A stretch of 64,000 nucleotides of DNA from Roseimaritima multifibrata (GTDB lineage: Bacteria; Planctomycetota; Planctomycetia; Pirellulales; Pirellulaceae): assembly GCF_007741495.1 (NCBI RefSeq), contig NZ_CP036262.1:4960001-5024000 (forward strand). Direction: 5' to 3'. The notes below the pieces were generated by a model that saw only the letters and a program-made list of their open reading frames with translations, ran no database searches and was not told the origin of the DNA. Each line of letters begins with the position of its first letter. The stretch's first letter is position 1. A program made the translations under genes and the position numbers. Positions 55,381 to 64,000 of this stretch are shown here, one piece after another.

Positions 55381-55523
55381 AACAATCGGCCACTATTGGA
55401 ATTTTCTTGCCCCCATCTTCTTGCCAACTTCTGCCGAGCAAATGGGCAGGAAGATAAGAAGCAGACGACTCTGGGGAACTGCCGAGGTTGATACGGATGT
55501 AAGTAGACACGTCATCGGCGGCT

Positions 55524-56969
55524 TCAGTAGCTTGTTGTGCAGCGTTCCCGCAGACATGCGCTCAGGCTCAGCACGAACAACACCATAAAGATCGCGTGGA
55601 CAACGATCTCACCGCGGAACGTCTGCCACAGGAATGACCATTGTCCGCCTGCGGCGGCAATCGATTCCGGGTTGGGCCACCAGATATCGGACATTCCCAA
55701 TCCCATCAGATAGCCGATCCCCATCAGCATACAAGCAGCAAACAGAAACAGACTTGTTAGCCTAGCAGCTTGGCTCTGTTGCCATCTCTGTACGAAAATG
55801 ACGGATGCGGCCGCTGTCGCCAAAAGAAAGAGCAGCCGGTATTGCTCAGGCATGTTGATGTCGCCCCGAGGATGCAGATCTTGCAGCCAGTCGAGCGCTG
55901 CCGCCACGATGGTCACACTGATTGCCAACTGCCATGCCACTGTCGGCCAACGCCTGGACAGCAACAGCATGAAGCATCCCAGACCGGTAAAGTCGGTGAG
56001 CACATCCGCTGCCGTCATCGACAGGCTGCCGCGCGTGATCTCGGCCAAGCTTGGAAACATGAGCAACCACAATCTTGACCAAACGTAGAACACAAACAGA
56101 ACCACAGCGCCGCCCACCAGCACGCCGATCAATCCACTGGCTGGAGACTGCGGAACAACCTCCGTTTTGCCTGAAGTCTCATCAGCGATTAAGAGATCCC
56201 GCAAGCGGTAGGCAGCGGATCCCAGCCCGGCCCCCAAAAGCAGGCCAAAGGTGAATTCCATGAACTTCCAATAAGGCAGCCAACGCCAAGCCTCCGAAAC
56301 ATGCGGTTGCCAGGCCAGGAAGAGGCTGCCAATGCCAAATCCCAGGCCACCACTGATTGCTCCGTAAAAGGCAAACGTTGCCGGCAACCGAAACGATCGC
56401 GGCTGGACGAACCGCAAATATCCCAGCAGAGCAATGGAGCCGACGAGGAGTCCAGCCCATGACTCATCGCGTGGCTTGTTCAAGGGATCAGAGAAATAGA
56501 TCAACCTGGGGGCATTGATAAAAGCGATGCCGATGGTGATCCCCATTAGTAAGCAGCCGATCACTCCGATCAGATGACGCCATCGCATGCGATCGGCGAC
56601 AAAGCCCAATCCAAGCATCGCGCCGCCCAGAAGTCCCCAGACCGCTCCCTTGGTCGTTGTCCCGATCAGTCCCCACAGGAATGTTTCGTCAACGCGAATT
56701 AGGCCAAGAGTCTGACCGTATGTCATGTTGCCACCGATCCCGATTCCGATGGTGCCAAATGCAACAACAACGGAAGCGGCCCTGACATCAACGCGCAGAT
56801 ACACGCATAACATCAGGCTGACCAACGCACCGGGAATCATGGCACCGAATGGCCCTCCGCCAATGTATCCCCGCAATCCCCATCCCAATGACATGATTAC
56901 AGCCGGAACAAAAATCCAGGCCAGCATCGAATGTGTTTTCATTCCTGGCGTCTTCACGGATTCGATCAT
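55524..56969 (-). CDS. Polytopic membrane protein (about 12 spans), unknown
   Basis: A 481-residue protein starting at ATG 56969 (ATG 57023 and 56942 are alternatives). Glycine-rich loops join many hydrophobic spans. Phrases include MSLGWGLRGYIGGGPFGAMIPGA (quoted in part: GWGLRGYIGGGPFGAMIP), GTIGIGIGGNMTYGQTLGL, GTTTKGAVWGLLGGAMLGLG and GGLGFGIGSLFLAWQP. The pattern suggests a transporter or an integral enzyme, but I recognise no family. A charged loop of about 25 residues is in the middle. It is the first and largest gene of the minus-strand series. Confidence 0.75.
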   Translation of the reverse strand: MIESVKTPGMKTHSMLAWIFVPAVIMSLGWGLRGYIGGGPFGAMIPGALVSLMLCVYLRVDVRAASVVVAFGTIGIGIGGNMTYGQTLGLIRVDETFLWGLIGTTTKGAVWGLLGGAMLGLGFVADRMRWRHLIGVIGCLLMGITIGIAFINAPRLIYFSDPLNKPRDESWAGLLVGSIALLGYLRFVQPRSFRLPATFAFYGAISGGLGFGIGSLFLAWQPHVSEAWRWLPYWKFMEFTFGLLLGAGLGSAAYRLRDLLIADETSGKTEVVPQSPASGLIGVLVGGAVVLFVFYVWSRLWLLMFPSLAEITRGSLSMTAADVLTDFTGLGCFMLLLSRRWPTVAWQLAISVTIVAAALDWLQDLHPRGDINMPEQYRLLFLLATAAASVIFVQRWQQSQAARLTSLFLFAACMLMGIGYLMGLGMSDIWWPNPESIAAAGGQWSFLWQTFRGEIVVHAIFMVLFVLSLSACLRERCTTSY

Positions 56970-57589
56970 TTTTCCGTTCTCAGACCGATGCGGGTGCAGT
57001 CGCTGGCGAAGGGTCGAAGCCATCCGCCACGATGGCGTCCAGGGTGCATGAACAAAGGCTGGAGAGAGTGTGGCCTCTCCAACATCTCAGTTGTGTAGCG
57101 AATACCCGACGAGAGAATTCGAACCTCCAACCTACGTTCTCAACTTGATCCGAGCGTCCGGCAGAAGCAATGCTAAGGTTAAACTGCCACGGAGTTTACA
57201 TCAATATCATTGTCTTGCAAGTTTCCGCATCTTCGCACCGGTTTAACGGCCTACGTCCGTCGATCGGTAGTTGCTCCCAAATTTCCATCCAGCCTCAAAT
57301 CGGATTCCCGTTGTGAAGAACCTACACCGAAAACCACTTTGACAGCCCACACTGAGCGGCGTTTTCACTCTTGCGACTCAGGCCCGCGACGCTGCGCAGC
57401 GTTTGATATACGGGAACGGAACGATTCACCAGCAGAACGGTGTACCGATTCATCTTTTCCTGACTCCAGGATTTCTCTACTCTGCATTGTCCACGGATCT
57501 CGCCGCTTCTTTCAGCGCCCGATTGGTCTGGCTACCGCTTGCAATCGTTGGATCGATTGCCATGAAAGAAAATTTCGAGCAAGGAAGAC
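56970..57589. other. Divergent intergenic region, nothing recognised
   Basis: This gap lies between the minus-strand membrane-protein gene and the plus-strand lipoprotein hydrolase gene. It should contain both promoters. No repeat family member is obvious. Open frames in it lack ribosome sites. Confidence 0.45.
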
Positions 57590-59431
57590 ATGGTCGGCGA
57601 TTCCAAAAACGATCCCAACAATATTGAAAACCGAGGTCGATGCGGGCCTGTTTTTATCTGGGCTACCGGTGTCCTGTTGTTGCTGCTCGGTTGCCGGTCT
57701 TCCTGGCTTTCCGAGCGACCATTGGAGGACGCAGCATCCACCTCCGAGGCTGTCGCTCTAGCCGACGTTTCCGGTGAGGCACTCGGTTCACGTGATCCGA
57801 TCGAGGTGAGCCAAATCGCGTACACCCGTGCGCAACAACTGCGAACGGACCTGGACCCACGTTGCACAGCACATTATCTCGCTGCCAATCGTCTAGCGTG
57901 GAAAACGGCAACCGACGCATCCCTTACCGATGACGCGCAGCGGAACCTCGCGGCGGAGCTGTATCACGAAAGTCTGCGAGGATTGATCGAATCAGCGCAA
58001 CAATTTGGGCAAATCGATCCGATCAAAGGCATTCGCTTGACCACCACAGAAGGCGAGGTGTCTATCCCTATCGTTTACGACGGTTTCGCATGGAAACCGG
58101 AGGATTTCAATTGCTGGATGCCAGTCGGTGAGTATCAGGACAAGCATTTGACCCACCAATACCGACGCTCGGGTTGGGGAGTTCCGCTGGTGGTGCTGCG
58201 GCAACGAGATGAGCAAGAACGATTCATGATTCCGCAAGTGCCCTTCGCGGCGACCGCGATACTTCGAAATCTCCCGATCGATGACGATCGCGAATCCGCT
58301 GAAGCCACGCCAGATCAAGTCCTGGAGGTTTTCAATCCTCTCGTACACTCTGATCTGGCGAAAGATAACGGCGGTGAAACTCCATTGGCGGCTGACCTTT
58401 CGGCGCCCATTGCTTGGTTAAGCAACAACACACCCCATCTCAATTACGAAGGCTTCATGCATCCCGATCGCCTGCACCGAAGTGGTCAGTTGTTCATGCT
58501 TGAGCCTTACCAGGCGGGCAAGATCCCGCTGGTTTTTGTCCATGGATTGGCTTCCGATCCACTCACTTGGAACGGACTGATCAACGAACTCCGCACGACC
58601 GACTGGGTCAATTCGAGATACCAGATTTGGTTGTTCGGCTATCCAACCGGTCGTCCCTTTCTCCGTTCAGCTGCCGATTTGCGACGCGAGTGTAGTGAGG
58701 CAATCGAATCATTGACGAAAACGACCGCCGACCCTGCGCTCCATCGCAGTGTCATTATCGGCCACAGCATGGGAGGATTGCTGACAAAACTGCAAGTCGC
58801 CCCGAGCGGAACATCTCTTTGGAAGTCGTTTGCCAAGCAGCCGATCGACTCATTGCAGGCGGACCAGCAGATGCACGAGTACCTCTCCGAACTGTTCTTC
58901 TTTGAACCTTCGCCGTTTGTGGAGCGAGCCATTTTCATTGGCACCCCGCATGGAGGTTCGCCCATCGCGGATGAATGGATCGGTCAATTCGCCTCACATC
59001 TCGTCTCACGTTCTCATGATTTCTCCGAGGAGTACGATACGTTTCTGGCTCGCAATCCTGAGGCGATCACTCCATTCTATTCTGAACAGATTCCAACAAG
59101 CATTCACATGCTGGAACCGGAGGATCCAACCCTGCAGGCGATGAGACAATTGCCACTTGCACCCCACATCCGTCTGCATTCGGTGATCGGAAACGGACAT
59201 AAAATGCTTATCGGTGGGCCCGCCGATGGCGTCGTGCCGGTCGTGAGTGCTCGCCACCACGGTGCGGATAGTGAGCGAATCGTGCCGACAACCCATCGAC
59301 GTTTGCAAAGCCATCCCGAGACGGTTGAAGAAGTGCTTCGCATCCTGAAGCTGCATTTGGACGAACCGACTGAAAAGTCGGAAATCGATCCGCTGCTAAC
59401 CGAACGCGTCACTCCGTCAGCAAGCCGGTAG
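57590..59431 (+). CDS. Lipoprotein alpha/beta hydrolase (esterase/lipase-like)
   Basis: A 613-residue exported protein. The ATG has AAGGAAG directly upstream. The N terminus has a lipoprotein signal with lipobox LLLGC (FIWATGVLLLLLGC). An N-terminal region of about 290 residues of unknown type precedes the hydrolase domain (IPLVFVHGLASDPLTWNG, then IIGHSMGGLLTKLQV with the nucleophile Ser, IFIGTPHGGSPIADE, and an acid/His end GGPADGVVPVVSARHHGAD and HRRLQSHPETVEEV). It resembles PGAP1/esterase-like lipases of other planctomycetes. The substrate is unknown. It stands alone. Confidence 0.88.
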   Translation: MVGDSKNDPNNIENRGRCGPVFIWATGVLLLLLGCRSSWLSERPLEDAASTSEAVALADVSGEALGSRDPIEVSQIAYTRAQQLRTDLDPRCTAHYLAANRLAWKTATDASLTDDAQRNLAAELYHESLRGLIESAQQFGQIDPIKGIRLTTTEGEVSIPIVYDGFAWKPEDFNCWMPVGEYQDKHLTHQYRRSGWGVPLVVLRQRDEQERFMIPQVPFAATAILRNLPIDDDRESAEATPDQVLEVFNPLVHSDLAKDNGGETPLAADLSAPIAWLSNNTPHLNYEGFMHPDRLHRSGQLFMLEPYQAGKIPLVFVHGLASDPLTWNGLINELRTTDWVNSRYQIWLFGYPTGRPFLRSAADLRRECSEAIESLTKTTADPALHRSVIIGHSMGGLLTKLQVAPSGTSLWKSFAKQPIDSLQADQQMHEYLSELFFFEPSPFVERAIFIGTPHGGSPIADEWIGQFASHLVSRSHDFSEEYDTFLARNPEAITPFYSEQIPTSIHMLEPEDPTLQAMRQLPLAPHIRLHSVIGNGHKMLIGGPADGVVPVVSARHHGADSERIVPTTHRRLQSHPETVEEVLRILKLHLDEPTEKSEIDPLLTERVTPSASR

Positions 59432-59631
59432 CGGATTGCTCTGTTTCGAATCGCTTGCGACCTATGCTGACACAGGCGGTGTGGCAGACCACTCACTCAC
59501 CTGGTTTGGCAATTCCAAGAATCGATTGGCTACGCATGACGTAGCGGATGTCGACAAGACTTTCGTTTTCGAGTGCAGCCGAAACTCTTGAAGAGTTGCG
59601 CTGCAACCGTTATTCGTTAACCGAACCTGAG

Positions 59632-60810
59632 CTAAGCCGCTCGTTGATAAGGATGGTCGAATTCGGTCTCCATGACAATGTTCTGGGCTGCCTTCATCGC
59701 ACTCGTTGACGGGAGTACTGGTGCCGGTTCCGGGGGCGCTGATTTCGGAGCAATCGGTGCACTGGTCAACCAACCGCGTCGATAAAAATAGAGGATCGTT
59801 CCGGCGACCATCGACATCATCAGCCCCAATGCGATCGGATAGGCATGCGGAAACCTGAGTTCCGGCATTTCACTGAAATTCATCCCATACACGCCTGCAA
59901 GAAACGTGGGGGGAACAAAGACGCTGGTCAGCAGGGTCAGTACTTTCATGACCTCGTTACTGCGATGTGCCACGGACGACATGTAGGTATTGACCAGCCC
60001 GCTGGTCGCTTCGCGATACATGTCGACCACATCGGCCAGTTGATTACAGTGGTCGGCGGTGTTCTGGAGGTACGTCCGGGTATCGTCAGCGAGAAAATGG
60101 CTCTCGCCAGTCAATAGGCCGAGCACCATTTCGCGTTGAGGCCAGATGCTACGTCGGACTCGGGACAACAGATTCTTGGCCGTGTGAATTTTGGAAAGAA
60201 GTTCGGGACGGGGATTACCCAGTGCTTCTTGTTCCAGCGATTCGATCGTTACCCCAAGCCCCTCTAAAAACGGGAAGCAGCCGTCGACGCACGAGTCGAG
60301 AATAGCGTAGAGAAGATAGTCAGGACCGCGACTTCTCATCCGCCCCGTGGGATTCTCAATACGATCGTGAATCGGAGCTAAAACATGATCGCAATCTTGA
60401 TGAAACGTCAGCAGGAAGTTCTTGCCCAAAATCATCCCGATCTGTCCAAGTGACGCTTTGTCGTCATCACTAACGACCAAGCAATGCGAAATCACCAATT
60501 GGTGATGTTCAAACATTTCCGATTTCGGACGTTGCGGAACGTTGACAAGATTTTCCATCGCGAGCGGTGAAATCCGGTAGCGTTGGGCGATTTGTTTCAG
60601 TACCGACCCATCCCCCAGTCCATGCACGTCCAGCCAAAGCATGGCCCCGGGATTCTCATGACTGGGAAGCTCGTCGACGGATGGACATACGTAGGCCGAC
60701 CGATTCTGGCCGTTTACGTAAGTAACACGAAGTTCCACAGGCGAAGCATGTGGACAGATGACTAAAGTTCCAGGAGGTGAACCAGCTTTTGGGTGTCGTT
60801 TTTTGAACAT
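59632..60810 (-). CDS. corA: CorA-family divalent-metal (Mg2+/Co2+) channel
   Basis: A 392-residue protein. The cytoplasmic N-terminal domain (about residues 20-310) includes PLAMENLVNVPQRPKSEMF and a long helical stretch ending SSVAHRSNEVMKVLTLLTSV. The pore signature YGMNF is present in FLAGVYGMNFSEMPELR between the two C-terminal helices (VFVPPTFLAGV and YPIALGLMMSMVAGTILYF). The tail after the second helix is unusually long (about 50 residues, Pro/Ala-rich), whereas typical CorA ends soon after. The ATG start is clean. Confidence 0.93.
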   Translation of the reverse strand: MFKKRHPKAGSPPGTLVICPHASPVELRVTYVNGQNRSAYVCPSVDELPSHENPGAMLWLDVHGLGDGSVLKQIAQRYRISPLAMENLVNVPQRPKSEMFEHHQLVISHCLVVSDDDKASLGQIGMILGKNFLLTFHQDCDHVLAPIHDRIENPTGRMRSRGPDYLLYAILDSCVDGCFPFLEGLGVTIESLEQEALGNPRPELLSKIHTAKNLLSRVRRSIWPQREMVLGLLTGESHFLADDTRTYLQNTADHCNQLADVVDMYREATSGLVNTYMSSVAHRSNEVMKVLTLLTSVFVPPTFLAGVYGMNFSEMPELRFPHAYPIALGLMMSMVAGTILYFYRRGWLTSAPIAPKSAPPEPAPVLPSTSAMKAAQNIVMETEFDHPYQRAA

Positions 60811-61041
60811 GGTTGAACTGCAAAGTTATGAGATCACGCAGAGTGCTACGGTTTTCAGGCAACCATCGCAACTCATGGCGGTCAATGTCAAGGCGAATGT
60901 CGTCTCGAGCCAAGTTGACGAAACGATCCGCCGTCTTTTAGATTCTGCCAGCGATAAAAGCAAAGGAGCAAATTTACTAGGTCTGGGCTACATTTCCATT
61001 CGTTAAGACTCAAACGACCGAGCCAAAAATCAATAACTTTG

Positions 61042-61910
61042 TCGAGAATTTCCCGAACGCACCGACAATCGCCAATTCTGTCCGCACATGATCCCGCTCA
61101 AGAGTCGTCCTTTTCGCCTATTTCGTCTTTTTCGCGGTTGAAACATGACAGCACACGAATCCGGATCCCCAGAAAGAATGACAACCGCGAAAGATGCGAA
61201 ATACGCGAAAGTAAGGAAGTCGACAACGACTCAGAAGAATTCTTCACCCAACGAACATTAGCGGTCACCCGGTCGCCACGTTTGAACAACCATTGCCCAA
61301 GCGACACTCAAGGGCTCCGCGTGCTTCGGTTGATTCATTGGTGCTTGGAAACTACGAAAACGCGACCATGGCCCCAAACCGCTACAGTGAGTTTCCCGAA
61401 CGCACTACCACGTGCCAATTCTGTCCGCACATGCTCCCGCACTTTTCGCGTATTTCGTCTTTTTCGCGGTTGAAACATGACTGCACACGAATCCGGATCC
61501 CCAGAAAGAATGACAACCGCGAAAGATGCGAAATACGCGAAAATAAGGAAGTCGACAACGACTCAGAAGAATTCTTCATCCAACGAAAGTTAACAGTCAC
61601 CCGGTCGCCACGTTTGAACAACCATTGTCTAAGCGAGACTCGAGGGCTCCGCGTGCTTCGGTTGGTTCGTTGGCATTTTGAAACTGCGAAATCGCGAAAT
61701 CGCGACCATGGCCCCAAACCGCTACAGTGAGTTTCCCGAACGCACTACCACGTGCCAAATCCGTCCGCACATAATCCCGCACGGGAATTGTCCTTTTCGC
61801 CTATTTCGTCTTTTTCGCGGTTGAAAAATGACTGCACACGAATCCGCATTGCCAGAAAGAATGACAACCGCGAAAGATGCGAAATACGCGAAAGTAAGGA
61901 CGACGACAAC
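61042..61910. repeat. Tandem repeat of about 350 bp, 2.5 copies
   Basis: The landmark GTCCGCACAT occurs at 61080, 61433 and 61763 (spacing 353 and 330). Each copy holds TTTTCGCGGTTGAAAcATGA and the inverse CAACCGCGAAAGATGCGAAATACGCGAAA stretch (quoted in part: CCGCGAAAGATGCGAAATAC), so each forms a hairpin of about 100 bp. Between them lie GACAACGACTCAGAAGAATT and GCTCCGCGTGCTTCGGTTG. The third copy is truncated after the hairpin. Confidence 0.85.
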
Positions 61911-62249
61911 GACTCATCGGAAGCGCGCCTCGTGTCTGAACCCGGTAACAGTTCGCGACAGCAATGGGAGCACTGCCATCAATGAAGACGCGGCCAACCC
62001 GAAACCGACCGTGTCAACCATTTGCCCTGACCAAGACGTTGCCGCTAAAAGAATCCTTCACCCTACAAACGTTGGTGGTGACAGGACGGCGATCGGCGAT
62101 ATTGCTTTCCCCAATCGACGCCGCCGCTTAGGTGCGACACACGGTTCTTGCGACGGTCTTAATGCACAACGAATGAATCGTCGGTCGCATTGATATTGCA
62201 TGCCCTGCACATACGGTCCGAAACGGAGCCGATCAACAAGAATCGATAC
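61911..62249. other. Intergenic stretch, nothing recognised
   Basis: This sequence lies between the tandem array and the family D copy. No ORF with a supported start, RNA gene or repeat is seen. Confidence 0.4.
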
Positions 62250-62309
62250 CTAGTAGTGGAGCAGCAACAACACGCACCTAGGTCGAACTCGCATCACGAG
62301 CCCTATCAT
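62250..62309 (-). pseudogene. Truncated copy of the N terminus of the 54822-55109 protein
   Basis: A 19-codon frame, ATG 62309 to TAG 62250-62252, reads MIGLVMRVRPRCVLLLLHY. The intact gene begins MILLAMRVGPCCVLLVLAEF. The similarity covers the first 17 codons and stops at the frame end, so this is a gene fragment carried with the repeat. Confidence 0.55.
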
Positions 62310-62515
62310 TCGCGTAGATTAGCGTTATTCGCGGGCAAAAACACGCGCGCAACATTGCCCGCTAATAACGCTAATTTCGCGAATGGATGCGCCAGGTTGC
62401 TCTAGTCAGATGCGAACAATGACTGCCCGACAGACTTAGGCTACCACGAATGCGGCAAGGGACGCTGGGCCGAAAGAACCGATCGATCACCGAGAGTATT
62501 GGTTGCCAGCATGGA
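62283..62515. repeat. Family D dispersed repeat, copy 3
   Basis: This copy has the cleanest palindrome: ATTAGCGTTATTCGCGGGCAA near 62320-62341 pairs with TTGCCCGCTAATAACGCTAAT near 62364-62384 with one mismatch. It is homologous to copy 2 from the gene-start end to GAGAGTATTGGTTGC. Confidence 0.75.
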
Positions 62516-62768
62516 AGACGTGCCAGCCGGCAAAAACAAAACGCGTCACCGGGAACGCGAGGAAAGGTTTCTGCTAGCCAAATCGCTCACCTTGCGTTCT
62601 CCGGTGGACGCGATGGTTATCCGCCGTCCGGGTCCGGCCACGCATGGTGAATGTATCCAACCAGCTCGTTCGCTTCGCCATAATGTTCAAAGCGGTGACG
62701 AACGTTCAACGAGATTGCTTTCTCGTTGTGGTGCCCTAAAACGAGGCGCGTGCCCGCAGCCGTCCGTT
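62516..62768. other. Gap 3' of the last gene, nothing recognised
   Basis: No gene or repeat is supported here. There is no obvious T-rich terminator for the gene ending at 62769. Confidence 0.35.
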
Positions 62769-63770
62769 TCATTTTTTAAATTTTGCCGTGATATCGCCTC
62801 CTTCGTCAATCCGAAAAACTGTAGCTCCCTCCGGAATGGGCAAATCACTGAAGAAGGAAACAGGAAAATCCGGGTCTACCTTGAAGCCGGTAACAGCATA
62901 AGTTTTACTCCAGATTGGCTCCTCAATTCCGTCGGACTGAATCTTACGCTTGTCGAACGCAGTCTTGCTCCAACGCGCGGGGTACCACAACCCGTCATGG
63001 ACTTCCCCAAACTCTAACACTTTTCCTCGACCCACAGGAACCGTCTCAGACCATCGATACGTAAAAGCCTCGAATCTTATCGGTATGTAAGAGCGATCTG
63101 TACAGATCCACAGCCGACAGCCGACGACAGGTTTCCGTTCCGAACCTCTCACTTCGTCAGCTTGGACTATTACACAACGGAGGCCGTCGATACTCTCCTC
63201 CCCAACAATTGAGAATTCGACCTGCTTGCTTGCGTCCCAATTAGAGCCTGGAAAAGCTTGGATACTATCTCTGCCGCTAAGGTAAACACTGAGCGGAACA
63301 GTGTATTCATAATCGTGAAGAAACAGCATATGTGGGTAGAAATTCCCACGGTCAACCGCCAGTCCCTCTTGCAAATTGACTTGTTGCCTACTGACAGCTC
63401 GGGAAGTTGTCCCATCAAATTTCCGCAGCCGCTCCTGCGCAAGAAGCTGCCTATCATCTCCAACTTCCGACTGTCGACGAAATCGAGAGGACAGCATTCC
63501 ATCTTGCTTAACGATCTCGTATCGCTCCGAATATTTCCGGACCGGCCGTCCCTTACCGGGACCAGGATCGTGTCTCTCGACTAGGTGCTCGTAGGTCCCT
63601 GACAACGAACATTCAAAATCTGAAAGCAATCGTTCATGGGCCGCCAGCTTTTCAATCAGTAATCTCTGTTTGTCGATCGCCTGGCCAATGGCAGTGCCGC
63701 CTGCACAGAGTGAGATAGCAAGAGCCCCAATGGAGATCCTGATGTAACAGCATTGAGCGATAGTTCCCAT
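62769..63770 (-). CDS. Secreted protein, unknown (LolA-like fold possible)
   Basis: A 333-residue exported protein. ATG 63770 is preceded by a GGGA ribosome site (AAGGGAACGCA). The signal peptide is IRISIGALAISLCAGGTAIGQA. The mature part is beta-rich (LSDFECSLSGTYEHL, RYEIVKQDGMLSSRFRR, FSIVGEESIDGLRCVIVQ, LWICTDRSYIPIRFEAF, GKVLEFGEVHDGLWYPARW). The pattern is reminiscent of LolA/LppX-like lipid-binding folds seen in planctomycete paralogues, but this is a guess. Its promoter should lie in 63,771-64,000. Confidence 0.72.
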   Translation of the reverse strand: MGTIAQCCYIRISIGALAISLCAGGTAIGQAIDKQRLLIEKLAAHERLLSDFECSLSGTYEHLVERHDPGPGKGRPVRKYSERYEIVKQDGMLSSRFRRQSEVGDDRQLLAQERLRKFDGTTSRAVSRQQVNLQEGLAVDRGNFYPHMLFLHDYEYTVPLSVYLSGRDSIQAFPGSNWDASKQVEFSIVGEESIDGLRCVIVQADEVRGSERKPVVGCRLWICTDRSYIPIRFEAFTYRWSETVPVGRGKVLEFGEVHDGLWYPARWSKTAFDKRKIQSDGIEEPIWSKTYAVTGFKVDPDFPVSFFSDLPIPEGATVFRIDEGGDITAKFKK

Positions 63771-64000
63771 TGCGTTCCCTTTTTTAGTTCGATTTCAAGA
63801 GCGACGACGAGGTCACTTCGATACCACATGGAAATTCGCAGCAGTACCCAGCTTGGCTCGCAGTCATCTTAAAGCGTTGTATTCTGTGGATTGGTGTATT
63901 CCATTCGAACGGTGGCGATCGTCGGACGGCGGGAGCGGACTTGCACGCAGACGAGAAGGGCGACCACCACCGCTCCGCCACCATCGAATGGTTCGCCCCG
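63771..64000. other. Window end, nothing recognised
   Basis: The upstream region of the previous gene. No further supported gene starts before the window ends. Confidence 0.4.

Noticed and set aside
55319-55510. A 63-codon minus-strand frame after the large membrane-protein gene
   Set aside because: It spans the conserved 3' block and has no ribosome site or family. It is probably chance.

Overview
The window looks like chromosomal DNA of a planctomycete, most likely the Rhodopirellula/Pirellulaceae group. The evidence is the set of hallmark families: a planctomycete-cytochrome/DUF1549/DUF1553 protein followed by a DUF1501 protein, a DUF1559 prepilin-like protein, a Tat-exported Gfo/Idh/MocA oxidoreductase, a DUF4254 protein, a Gly-Met-rich secreted protein, paired VWA membrane proteins and abundant palindromic intergenic repeats. 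No rRNA, tRNA or CRISPR array was recognised. Family assignments come from reading motifs by eye, not from database searches.

Bases 1-36,700 are mostly a conserved core. An ABC-2 exporter pair is followed by a tight three-gene run: an ApgM-type phosphoglycerate mutase family protein (probably a homoserine kinase here), aspartate kinase with four ACT domains, and a siroheme sulfite/nitrite reductase with an unusual N-terminal extension. Then come a Gly-Met-rich secreted protein, a K+ channel, DUF4254, a HEAT-like anchored protein, a Tat oxidoreductase, an LRR-like protein, an array of seven 113-bp palindromic repeats, a DUF4173-like membrane protein, two VWA proteins, an N-formylglutamate amidohydrolase-like protein, Tex, glycogen phosphorylase plus 4-alpha-glucanotransferase, a DUF11 surface protein, an aminotransferase, and a DUF1559 protein with a small lipoprotein.

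Bases 37,100-57,000 carry genes only on the minus strand. The DUF1501 and DUF1549/1553 pair is followed by a string of mostly small, single, unrecognised membrane or secreted proteins separated by repeats, which resembles a cassette array or genomic island. It contains an intact IS3-family element (50,451-51,761) with perfect 28-bp ends and a 3-bp target duplication, sitting in the signal-peptide region of a small secreted-protein gene that can be rejoined exactly. A nearby small membrane-protein gene carries two in-frame stops. At least five families of dispersed or tandem repeats occur here, some including the 5' ends of genes.

Bases 57,000-64,000 hold a lipoprotein alpha/beta hydrolase, a CorA-type Mg2+ channel, a three-copy tandem repeat of about 350 bp, a repeat copy with a truncated gene start, and a secreted protein of unknown function.

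The most interesting items are the probable threonine/sulfur assimilation operon with its extended reductase, the cassette-like minus-strand region with shared upstream blocks, the gene interrupted by the IS, and the several repeat families.
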